Part shown: piece by piece, positions 30,232 through 41,558 of the stretch
Layout of the letters: each line of letters opens with the position of its first letter
Numbering within the stretch: position 1 is the first letter of the stretch
Assembly: GCA_025667525.1 (NCBI GenBank)
Contig: CM046879.1
Span: forward strand, 361,726,639-361,790,638
From: Glebionis coronaria
Taxonomy: Eukaryota; Streptophyta; Magnoliopsida; Asterales; Asteraceae
Direction: 5' to 3'
DNA length: 64,000 bases
The notes under the pieces: model-generated
The model's input: the letters and a program-made list of their open reading frames with translations, nothing else
What the model was told of the DNA's origin: nothing
Database searches by the model: none
Position numbers and translations under genes: made by a program

Positions 30232-32300
30232 GTTTTATTAGAGACACTTAGAGGATGAATGAGTAGTAGCTAAAAGAGAGTTAATTGTAGCACATAATAT
30301 GTAGTTTGTGCTGCCCATAAATGAGCTTCTATCTCCTTGTATAACTCAAGATATGATAAAAATCGTGAAAGTGAGTTTCATAATCAGATTTGGAAAATAA
30401 AAGTATATATTATAAAATTAGCACTCAAGTAAAACTAATATAAAATACATACCTAAAACCCACTAACTTATATAAGACTTATAAATAAGTTATATACTTT
30501 GATAAGTAAATGTGACATTTTATAAAATTGCAAATTGATATGTTTTATAAGTTACAAAACTATATACATAAGTTTTACGTCTTTTCGGCTAAAACCGAAA
30601 GATAAACGTTTTCGTCAAATAAAACTTAGACGGTCAGACCCGTCTAATGTAAACTTTTTATAACTCATCTACTGATGTATAAGTACATTTGACAAGTAAA
30701 AACCGATAAAAACCGATCTTTATAACATATGGACATTAACGAGCCAAAGTAGCCTTAATAGACTATTAACCCAACTAATTTGGATAAACACTAATTGACT
30801 TACTCATTAGGCTTAACCCACTTGGGCCCAACATATAAGTAAAGGCCTGGTATCAAAAGTATAAATGGACTAATATAATGTATTGGGCTTTTAATGGGCT
30901 TATTAGGCCTTAATATGAAATTGGATTGAAACTAGTGTCACTAGTCTAAAATTTGACTAACTTATAACACTATAAAGTGTATGAAGATATAAAATCCCAC
31001 TTGATCATCATACTTATAATATCATCATATATATACATAGCCATTTTTTTATAAAGTCTTTGGACAAGAGTCTAAGACGAGTATTATTTGTCTAGGTTTT
31101 CGTGATTGAATCACGTACCGTACATCCAAACCGCCGATAAACCGCCTTTCCCAATCAACGTGAGTTCATAGCCTCACACTCTTTTAAATGTTTTTATAAA
31201 ATGTTTTATATACCCGCGAGGGAGATAACATGTTAGTTTTAATAAAATAACAGTAGTTGTCCCGATTGTTTGCTTATTGATATGGACCCGAATGATTATA
31301 TGACCCGATGAATGATCATATGACTTGATGAATGAAATGAAATGGATTATTATAGTTAGGTTATGCCACTAAAAGTCCCATTAGCATGAATTGTGAACTA
31401 CCGAGATTTGGTAGACGCTTATGCATATAATAGTACTATTTGGGGAAGATCACCCCAGTTCACGCCTTGACGGTTGATCCCCGTCGTGCCACATTGATTG
31501 GTAAGCGAATTTATGTATGAGAAGATTTATATAAGCGTGATTATTGTGACGAAACGCTGTTTTAGATGGGCAAATGAATTTCGGGTTAGCTACCCGTTGT
31601 TTGTTATAGTAAGGTAGCAATGTCACGCGGCTTATAATAATCCAATATTGAAACTACTAATGTACGAATTGAATTACAATATATTGCCTGACTAGCAATA
31701 CGGGGTCTTATTATTGATATTATGTTCGTGTTTTGGTTTTACGTAACTATTTTCTTATAACGGTTTTTATTAAACTCTATACAACGTCATAAAACGCATT
31801 GTATGATGTTTCTACGACAATGGTTCGTTTAATGGTTTTGAAGGCTAAAGCCTATATTATGATTTACGACTAAGAGTGGTATAAAATGACTTTTGCCTAT
31901 TTTATGGCCTACTACAAAGATTTGTACAAAATGATTTTCGGTAATAAATATATACCGATGATATATTAATGGATTTCATTAAACTCTATGAATTCACTCG
32001 GCGTTTTCGCTGACCTTTTCTTTTAATATGTTTTATCTCAGGTACTTGAAGGTAATTCTCGGGAAGACGACAAGAATTTATGGCCCGCACTTAAATAACA
32101 ATTTCCATTCAAATGATTTGTAAAATTGTATGAAATAATATGACTTGGGACCTATGTAAATTTGACATTTATGAATGGAAAATGATTTATTATTAAACGA
32201 CGGGATTTTTAAGCGTTGTCTATGATTTGAGTAATGTGCTATCACGTAACACCAACGACTCTTCCGCTGAACTAAAGTATGAATAATTGGGGGTATTATA
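30232..32300 (+). repeat. Element G LTR, 5' end missing
   Basis: It is clearly related to the LTRs of F (inverted orientation) and J but diverged. It holds the three-stem-loop block (31398-31485) and ends TATTATA. No ORF is present. Confidence 0.85.
31398..31485 (+). ncRNA. Three conserved stem-loops in G/F/J-family LTRs (element G copy)
   Basis: Stem 1 CTACC/GGTAG (31398-31414), stem 2 TGGGG/CCCCA (31441-31457) and stem 3 GACGG/CCGTC (31469-31485). Each has five pairs and a 7-base loop, with spacings of 26 and 11 bases. The same arrangement is at 33060-33147 and 42259-42346 (minus, F) and 58761-58848 (plus, J). It is probably a structured part of the transcript leader. Confidence 0.5.
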
Positions 32301-32303
32301 GTT

Positions 32304-32315
32304 TGGTATCAGAGC
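32304..32315 (+). promoter_or_regulatory. Element G primer binding site (initiator tRNA-Met)
   Basis: TGGTATCAGAGC lies three bases past the LTR end. The following leader CTCTCGTTATAGAGAAC matches the leader of F. Confidence 0.88.
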
Positions 32316-32360
32316 TCTCGTTATAGAGAACGAAAGATTTTTAAAAACCAAGGTTTTGAA

Positions 32361-35300
32361 TGTAACACTCTCAACTTTCGTATCAGTACAGCGGAAGGGT
32401 CTTTCAGAGTGTTACTGGATAGCACAATAACTCCAATCATAGACAACACATAAAAATGGTTGTTCAAGGTTTAACATACATTCATTCGATAAAAAGTTTT
32501 AGAGTGTACAACAGGTCCCAAATTGTACAGGTCATATAGTTTACAAAACATAGATAGAATGAACATTTTTAATATTATGTGGGCCATCAGAGTCGATCTC
32601 TATCCGGATTACCTTCAAGCACCTGAGATAAAAACATGCAAAAATCATATCAGCGAATGCCGAGTGAATTCATAGAGTTTAATAAAAACCGTTATATAAA
32701 ACAATCATTTAAAATCAAAACACAAGTATAATATCGGAAGTAAGTCCTCATATTGCTAGTCAGGCAATATATAAATCAAGCATACATCTTAAACCGTCCA
32801 TGAGACCGTATTCTCTATATTACCACGATAGGTAATATATTCCTCGTTAATAGCGTCGTTATTATGTATAGGATACATTGTATGATACATTTTATTTGAA
32901 GTAGGATTATTATTAGCCGCATGACATTGTTACCTTACTATTAAAACAGCGGGCCGCGAACCCGACAAACAATTTGCCCATCTAAGTTAGCGTGTCGCCA
33001 CAAAAATCACGCTATGGAATCTTCTCATACATAAATTCGCTTACCAATCAATGTGGTACGACGGGGATCAACCGTCAAGGCGCGAACTGGGGTGATCGTC
33101 CCCAAATAGTACTATCAAATGCATAAGCGTCTACCAAATCCCGGTAGTTCACAATTCATGCTAATGGGACTTTAAGTGACATAACCTAACTACTAATAAT
33201 CCTTTTAGTCTCGTTTATAGGGTCATAGCATCATTTAGGTCCATATCATTAAGCATACCATCGGGACTACTTGTGTTCTATTTTTATCAAAATCTAGCAT
33301 GTTATCTCCCTCGCGGGTTTATAGATCATTTTTATAAAACATTTAAAAGAGTGCGAGGCTATGAACTCACATTGTTAATGATAGGCGGATTATCGGCTAC
33401 GGGCGTGCTTCGGTCACGGAAACCTATATAAATAATAATCGATCTTAGACTCGGTCCAATGACTTTTATCAAAATAACAATATACATATGATGATTTTGT
33501 ACATATGATGATGATCAAGTGGGTTTATACATCCTTGTTTACTCATTTTAGTGTTTACGTTTTGGCAACGTTTTACTAGTTTGCTAGTTTTAACTATTTT
33601 CACGTTTTAAGTCCAATAAGCCTATTATAAGTTCTTTAACTTGTTTTAATCCATTTTATACCTATATTATCAGTATATATACTTTCCATGTGGGGCCCAA
33701 ATGGGTTAAGCCCAATAAGTTCTTTTTACAAGTATTTATCTTATTTAGTCCAATTATTAGTCCAATATGCTTAGTTAGCTCGTTAATGTCCGTATTTCTT
33801 ATTGTTCGGGTTTTATCGGTTTTTACTTGGATTAGTTACTTATATATCAGTATATGACTTTTAAAAACTTTACATTAGACGGTTTTGATCGTCTAAGTTT
33901 TATTTGGTGAAAAACGTTAATTTTACGGTAATAGCCGAAAAAGTCGTAAAAATCAAGTTTATAGTTTTTATTACTTATAAGTATTATTCCACTACCATTT
34001 ATATAATTTATCCATTTAATTAACCTCTTATATATTTATATAAATAATTTTTATAAGTTAGTGGGTTTTTATTTTACATTTTATACAATAAAATGTGAGT
34101 GCTTATATAATAATAATAAACATTAATTCTTAAAATCTGATTTTTATCTTCATGTTCACCATTTTTACCATATCTAGAGTTCTATAATGAATTAGAAGCT
34201 CATTTTTGGGTGACATGTTCTTCATATTATGTGCTACATTTAACTTAGTTATAGCTACTGCTATTTTAAGTTCATCTTGCCTTAACAGTCCCTACAAAAC
34301 TGCTTATTCAGATTAGAACACGTAACTTGTTTTGATCATATCTCACTCATTATATTGATTCCATTGCATGGCCAACTCTCACATGTGTATAACATCTTGT
34401 AATTACTGTAAACGGATCATACCATGAAATTTTATCAGTTCAAGTTTTAGTTATATACTGTTTTTATACAGCCAACTAAATAATCAAGATTTTAGCCTCA
34501 TTTCTTATAGTTATTAACCTTTTTAAGCATATCTATCAACACTTGATCCCCACACAACATTTTTATCATCATATATACATCATATAAATATACAAAATAA
34601 AAGAAAATACATTTGTTCTTTACAAAATAACAAGAGAAAAATGGAGAGGATGATCTTCTTTACCAACCAAGTGTATTTCTTGTTTTTGGAAGACAAGAAC
34701 TTGATGAACACCACAAGTAACTCCAAGATCATCAAACACCAAGAACATAAGTTGGGAAATCAGCCCTAGGACACAAGCAAATCACCTCCAATGTTGTTAA
34801 TATGGCCACCAAATGATCAAGGCTTCAAGATAACTCCATGATAGAGCTAGTAAACATGTATTTCATGGCTAGAAAAGATCAAAAGGGGTTTTTGTAGCTT
34901 GAAAGTGGACGACAAGGGATGGGGTTTTGAGAGGATTTGAGAGAGTTTGCATGTAAGTAAATGGTGGTATGAGAGTTGCTAGTGGTTTTGACTAAACAAA
35001 GCTTAAAGTGTAAGTTTTGTATTACACTTGTAATAAACTAGCTAACATGATGCCACATCCTAAGATGTGGTGTCACGTGTGCCGTCCAAGCTAGCTAGTG
35101 GGGTGGGACAATGTATTTTGTCCCATCTCACTAGTTTACGGGTATTCCTCGATTCTAGTTTTCTCGATTTGCGTGCCCTCGGGTCGTTTTACGAAAAACG
35201 TTTTTATAAATTATGAATCAACGTCACAAAATGAATCCAATAAAAATTGTCTCATCAAACGGAGTTCAAAAACGTAAATACGTAATCCTAAGGTTTCCGG

Positions 35301-35442
35301 TTTAATCATAAAATACGCTAAATTATACACGTAAGCCCAAATTTAAATCCGTAAATTGTGAGTTCGTCAACCAACACAAAAATAAGTTTCAAAATATTAT
35401 ACGAGAAAATAATTCACTACCTGAAATTGTTAGATTGTCACA
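32361..35442 (-). repeat. Element F 3' LTR
   Basis: 3082 bases, TGTGACAATC to GTGTTACA on the minus strand. It carries the three-stem-loop block at 33060-33147. No ORF is present. Confidence 0.94.
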
Positions 35443-35480
35443 GCTTTTCCTTCTAAAAGGGATCAACGTCCTCGTGATCC
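35443..35480 (-). promoter_or_regulatory. Element F AGGA hairpin plus polypurine tract
   Basis: On the minus strand: arm GGATCACG, loop AGGA, arm CGTTGATCC with one bulged T (35460-35480), five bases, then PPT AGAAGGAAAAGC (35443-35454) touching the LTR. Confidence 0.78.
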
Positions 35481-35495
35481 ATTTCATTTGGATGT

Positions 35496-38400
35496 TCATT
35501 TCTTATTGAAATCGAAGAGGTGCGGATATTTCTTCCATATTTCATCCTCTCGTTCCCAAGTATACTCCGGTCCATGCTTTGAATTCCATCGGATCTTGAC
35601 AATAGGTATCCGACTTTGTTTCAGTTGCTTTACCTCACGGTCCATAACTTCTACGGGCTCTTCAATAAAATGCAACTTCCCATCTATTCGAACCTTACCT
35701 AACGGAATTTTCTCATCACTCACTGCTAGACATTTCTTCAGATTAGATACATGGAATGTGTTGTGAACACCATGAAGTTCTGGGGGTAACTCTAGTTTGT
35801 AAGCCACCGGACCTACTCTAGATAAAATCTTAAAGGGTCCAATATAACGGGGATTCAATTTCCCTCGCTTTCCAAATCTGATAACGCCTTTCCATGGCGA
35901 TACTTTCAACATTACTCGATCACCCACTTTAAACTCCATTGGCTTCTGCCGCACATCCGCGTAACTTTTCTGTCTACTACGGGCAGCCAACAACCTATTC
36001 TTAATCTGAACTATCATCTCCGTATTCTCCCGGATCAATTCCGGTCCCGTGAGCTGGGTATCCCCAACTTCACTCCAACATACAGGAGATCTACACTTCC
36101 TACCATACAAAGCTTCAAACGGTGCAGCCTTAATACTAGAATGGTAACTATTGTTATACGAAAACTCTGCTAACGGAAAATGTTTATCCTAATTCTTACC
36201 AAAGTCTAACATACAAGCTCTCAACATATCTTCATGTGTTTGTATCGTCCTTTCACTCTGCCCATCAGTCTTGGGGTGATAAGCAGTGCTCATGTCGAGA
36301 TTCGTTCCCAAAGATCTTTGGAGAGATTTCCAAAAATTCGATGCGAATCTAGGATCTCGATCTGAAATGATCGATACAGGCACTCTATGTTTGCATACAA
36401 CATTATCAAGGTATATACGAGTCAGCTTCTCCAGTGAGAACTGCTCTTTAACCGGAATGAAGTGTGCTGATTTGGTCAGTCTGTCGACAATAACCCAAAT
36501 CGAGTTGTTTCCAGATGATGTTCTAGGAAGCTTGGTGATAAAGTCCATCGTAATTCGCTCCCACTTCCATTCAGGAATCTTTGGTTGTTGAAGTAGTCCT
36601 GATGGCTTTTGATGTTCGGCTTTAACTCTAGCACAAGTCAAGCATTGAAGAACATACATAGCTATGTCAGCTTTCATATTCGGCCACCAGTACAACTTCT
36701 TCAAATCATGGTACATCTTATCAGATCCCGAATGAATGGAATACTTAGATTTATGGGATTCTAACATAATCAAATCTATTAAGCCTCCAAACTTAGGTAT
36801 CCACATACGACCTCGTAAGCATTTCACTCCATCAGCTCTAACCTCTAAAGGATCTCCTTCTCCTCGGAACCCTTCATTAACAAAATTCTCCTTCTTACAA
36901 GCTTCTATTTGCGCATTTCTAATTTGCTCAGGCAAATTATTGTGCACAGTCAAGACTAGAGAACGCACCCTGATAGGCTCTCTATCTTTCCTACTTAACG
37001 CATCGGCAACAACATTGGCTTTTCCTGGGTGATATTTTATATCACAATCATAATCACTTAACAACTCTATCCATCTTCGTTGGCTCATGTTCAATTCCTT
37101 CTGGTCGAGAATATACTGTAAGCTTTTGTGATCAGTGAATACCGTACACTTGGTGCCATACAGATAATGTCTCCACAACCTAAGAGCAAAGACTACAGCT
37201 CCTAACTCAAGATCATGAGTAGTATAATTCTCCTCATTCTTCCTTAATTGCCTAGAAGCATAAGCTATCACTTTTTCTCGCTGCATCAAAACAGCTCCAT
37301 AGCCTCTAAGAGATGCATCACAATACACTACAAAATCTTCACTCCCGTCGGGTAATGATAAGATTGGCGCACTACATAATTTTTTCTTCAATGTCTGAAA
37401 TGCTCCATCTTCATCACTTCCCCAAACGAAAGGTTTATTCTTTTGTGTAAGCTTAGTCAATGGTTTAGCTATCAAAGAAAATTCTTTAATGAATCGCCTA
37501 TAATAGCCAGCCAATCCTAAGAACTGTCGCACTTCCGTTGGCGTTGTCGTTGCAGACCAATTCTTAATAGCTTCAACCTTTGCAGGATCAACATGAATTC
37601 CATCTTTGTTAATCACATGACCAAGAAATTGCACAGAATCTAACCAAAAATCACATTTCGAAAACTTAGCATACAACCTTTCATCCTTCAACAATTTCCA
37701 AACAATCCTTAAATGTTCTCTATGTTCATCTTCATTCTTAGAATAGATTAGAATATCGTCGATAAACACAATCACAAATTTATCCAAGTAGGGCTTGCAC
37801 ACTCGATTCATTAAATCCATGAAAACCGCAGGTGCGTTAGTTAACCCAAATGGCATTACTTTAAATTCATAGTGTCCATAACGAGTTCTAAATGCAGTTA
37901 TAGGAATATCGTCTTCACGGACGCGAAGTTGGTGATATCCTGACCGCAAATCTATCTTAGAATACACACTAGATCCTTGCAGTTGATCAAACAAATCATC
38001 AATCCTAGGTAAAGGATATCGATTTTTAATTGTCAACTTATTCAATTCCCTATAATCAATGCACATACGGAAAGATCCATCCTTCTTCTTAACGAACAAT
38101 ACTGGAGCTCCCCAAGGCGACGAGCTCGATCGAATAAAACCTTTATCAGACAACTCCTTAAGTTTCTCAGATAACTCCTTTAATTCAGAAGGGTCTAATC
38201 GGTAAGGCGCACGTGCCACCGGTGCAGCACCAGGAATTAAATCGATTCGAAACTCTACTTGCCTTATCGATGGAAGTCCGGGTAAATCTTTAGGAAATAC
38301 CTCAGGAAATTCACAAATAATAGGTACATCTTCCAATCGTTTCTCCATAGACTCATTCCCGGTCACTTGAGCTAAGAATAACTCACAACCGTTCCTGATG

Positions 38401-39980
38401 TACTTTTGGACTTTAATACATGAAACGATTTTTAAACGGGATTCACCTCGACTACCATCAATTACTAACGTCCTATTCCTAAGAGGAATCTTAACCTTCT
38501 TCTCTCCACACAAAATAGTAGCATTATTCAACGACAACCAATCCATACCAATAATAATATCAAAACTACCTAATTCTATCAACATCAAATCAATCGGAAA
38601 GGAATGGTTCAAGAGATTTAGAGAGCATCCTTCTAATAGCTTATTAGTTTTCACTAATTTCCCATCAGCCAATTCCACCTCGTAACTAGTACTTATCTCA
38701 ACAGGTTCAATGTCAATAAGGGCACTAAATTTAGTGGTTACAAAGCTCCTATCAGCACCCGAATCAAATAAAGCAACAACAAAATGATTGTTGAGTAAAA
38801 ACGTACCGGTAACGACATTCGGATCCTCTTTCTTCACCTCAATTGTTCCAAGTTGGTAGATACCACCCTGGGGGTTTCTTCCAGGTACAATCGCTTTCAA
38901 CTTGGGGCATTCCGATTTCCTATGACCTTCTTCATTACAGTTGAAGCAAATGGTTCCCTTCTTACACCTTTTAACCTTGTGTCCAAGCTTTCCGCAATTT
39001 CGGCACTTCCAGCAGTCGCCAGCATGCCTCTTGTTGCCACACTTAGGACATCTATCATCGTTGCGCGGTGCATTGTTGTAGGTAAGAGCATTTGCATTCC
39101 CCTTTCTCTTGTTCTGACGGAGATTGAAATTCTTCCTATTATCACCTCTATCTACACGATCACCGTCTCCCTTTCTTTTCTCACCTACACGGGCTTCATC
39201 TTCCCTATCCTGAATTATCTATCCAATGAGTTGGTATGCCATTCGAACAACATCATCAATGGTCAGTGGTTTAGATGATGTCACGTCCCCCCAGATATTC
39301 CTGGTCAACCCTTTAACATATTGCTCAATTCGGATCTCTTCGGGTTCAACCAATCGAGGACATAGCAAGGCCAACTCATGGAATCGGTTCGTGTAACTAT
39401 TAATGTCCACACCTTTCATTCGCAAATGAATCAACTCTTGCTCTAACCTAATAATCACACTACGAGGACAAAACTCCAAAGTCATCCACTTCTTAATTTA
39501 AGCCCAAGGAGTAGCATTAGCAGCATCAAGACCCATGAAAGCAATTCTCCCGTTCCACCAAGTCAACGCACGACCTTTAAGAGTAGCCATAGCAAAAGTC
39601 ACCTTATCTTCCTCCTTACACTTACTAATCCGAAACACCAATTCAACCTTCTCAATCCACTGGCTTAATCCTACAGCACCTTCAGTTCCATTAAAAGGTA
39701 GAGGTTCACACTTCATGAACGTCACATAAGTACAGCCACCAACTTCAGGTGCATTAGTTCCAAGTCCTCCTACGTTTCCTCCAGCATTAGCATTCACATT
39801 ATTAGCATTCACATTCACATTAGTACCGCCAATTCCACTACCGCCAGCTCCACTACCGCCAGCTCCACTACCGCCAGCTTCATTTATAGCATTTGCCATA
39901 AATTCAGTCATAGATGCGGTAACTTGCTTCGTAATAATCCTACGTACATCATCCTCAGTCACAGCCTTCTTGGGCGGCAT
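35496..39980 (-). pseudogene. gag-pol: Element F gag-pol polyprotein with three nonsense codons
   Basis: The start is the ATG of MPPKKAV (39980). Gag has a Gly/Ser/Ala repeat (15-base unit three times, about 39827-39881), the capsid core (WIEKVELVF, FAMATLKGRALTWW) and two or three CCHC knuckles ([28 protein letters not shown], about 38920-39060). Protease has FDSGADRSF (about 38765). RT has FIDDIL (about 37765), RNase H has YCDAS and TDHKSL, and integrase has its zinc domain and an intact D, D, E core. Chromodomain ([13 protein letters not shown] to EYTWERED) is near the end. Stops in the same frame are TAA 39498, TAG 39219 and TAG 36189 (probable TGG). The total length of about 1,490 codons is normal for the clade. 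Confidence 0.93.
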
Positions 39981-40270
39981 AGTTCTATAATTCCACAATT
40001 TCAATGTATTAAGCATTCACCCAACAAAGGATTCATATAATATGGATCGAATTCATAATCAAGATACAAATAAGGCACAATATGGAATTCAAGACAAGAT
40101 ACATATTTCATTCGATCTGAAACAAAAGTATTGTCTTAGTTACATCCCATATCAAAGCTCTAGCACTATATATACTCAAAATTCGTGCCAAGTCTACTAC
40201 TAACAAGTCGGTTCAGTCAAAGCTACAGAAGTACCAAAGATACAAAGGTCACTACTAAATACAGACTGGT

Positions 40271-41268
40271 CTACTGAGAACCGCTAGATGGTCCATCATC
40301 CATCGTCTTCTGAATCTTCGTCGGACGATCACTAGACACATCTTCAGTTGGGCACTTACGGATTACTCCTCTTTCAACCATGTCAGCATAAAATCTACTA
40401 TTCCATCCCACAGATATATTCAACTCCTTTTCAGCTTTCTCACGCATCGCACGAGCCACACTCAACTGAATCTCCATAGAATTCACCTTCCTCTTCATAG
40501 CAGCATACTCACCACTTTCCAACACCGATAGCCTCCTAAAAGCCTCATTCAAACCACGCTCAACATCACTCAAATCCAAACTAATCAATTCCCGCTCTTT
40601 CTCGCCAACCTTAGTCTTCGACTCCAAATAAGCAACCTGAGTCTGAACAACACCTAATCCAACCTCTGTCATACAACTCTTAACACGGGAAGCATCGAGA
40701 TCACGTCTCAAGGCCCATGGTGCAAGCCCATCAATATGAGTAGCCTCTCGAGCACTAGACGACTCTCCTATCTCACATCTACGAGTAGCAATACCATCAG
40801 TACCATCAGGTGCATTATCATCCTCATCCTCCTCTGATTCAGAATCAGATTCAGACGATTCAGACATTTCATCCCTAGGTAACTCAATCTCAGAATCAGA
40901 CAAAAAACTGGTGGTGGCAAAGGCTCGCCCTGTGGAACATCATAAGGATAAATAAGATCGGCTTCCTCATCATCATCAACCTCAACATCTATACCTACAT
41001 CCTCCTCGACATCCTCGTCGTCAATCTCATCATCTAAATTATCTAACCCAATCTCCTCATCATTCTCTATATCAACATTCTCAATCTCATTCTCTACCAA
41101 GTCAACCTGAGGGGCAATCTGATCTCCTAGTCCTAACTCGGGCTCGGGATCCTCAAATGGTTCATCCTCATCATCCATGTCATAATCTACTAAGTCTAAA
41201 TAAGGATCATCATCTACATTAGGTTCAGGAATAGCATGGTTTTCTACAGGAATATTAGGGTCAGCCAT
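40271..41268 (-). pseudogene. Element F extra 5' ORF: acidic domain plus coiled coil
   Basis: It lies between the PBS and gag. The start is the ATG of MADPNIPVEN (41268). The first 120 residues are extremely acidic (runs of D/E). After a one-base frameshift near 40905 comes an SDSE/EED-rich stretch, then a heptad-rich helix (about 40380-40650, with repeated E/R/L spacing) and a short basic-acidic tail (PTKIQKTMDDGPSSGSQ). I recall similar acidic ORFs ahead of gag in Asteraceae chromoviruses, but no function is established. The acidic domain could bind histones or basic Gag. Confidence 0.72.
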
Positions 41269-41542
41269 GACAATCTGCATTTATATATATATCTCGTATT
41301 AGGATAACATACTAGTTAAACAATTACATACTGAAATCACGATATATACATATATATAAATTAAATTATATATATCAAAATATATATATTCTCAATAGGG
41401 CTTGTTGGTAACGTCGGAGATCTCTGGCACCGTTATAGTCAAAAGATTTTTCAAATATTTTCTTAAATGTTCATTGTCAAAAGATTTTGAAAAGTTTTGT
41501 TCAAAACCTTGGTTTTTAAAATCTTTTGTTCTCTATAACGAG
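41269..41542 (-). other. Element F untranslated leader
   Basis: AT-rich leader between PBS and the 5' ORF. It matches the leader of G at 44651-44880. No gene is seen. Confidence 0.75.
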
Positions 41543-41544
41543 AG

Positions 41545-41556
41545 CTCTGGTACCAA
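41545..41556 (-). promoter_or_regulatory. Element F primer binding site
   Basis: On the minus strand TGGTACCAGAGC is one substitution away from the initiator tRNA-Met site (TGGTATCAGAGC) and lies three bases inside the 5' LTR. Confidence 0.85.
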
Positions 41557-41558
41557 AC

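Noticed and set aside
31398..31485. tRNA-like structure (5-bp stems with 7-base loops)
   Set aside because: Order and spacing do not fit a tRNA: no acceptor stem, no CCA end and no proper A or B box. Kept only as a set of stem-loops.
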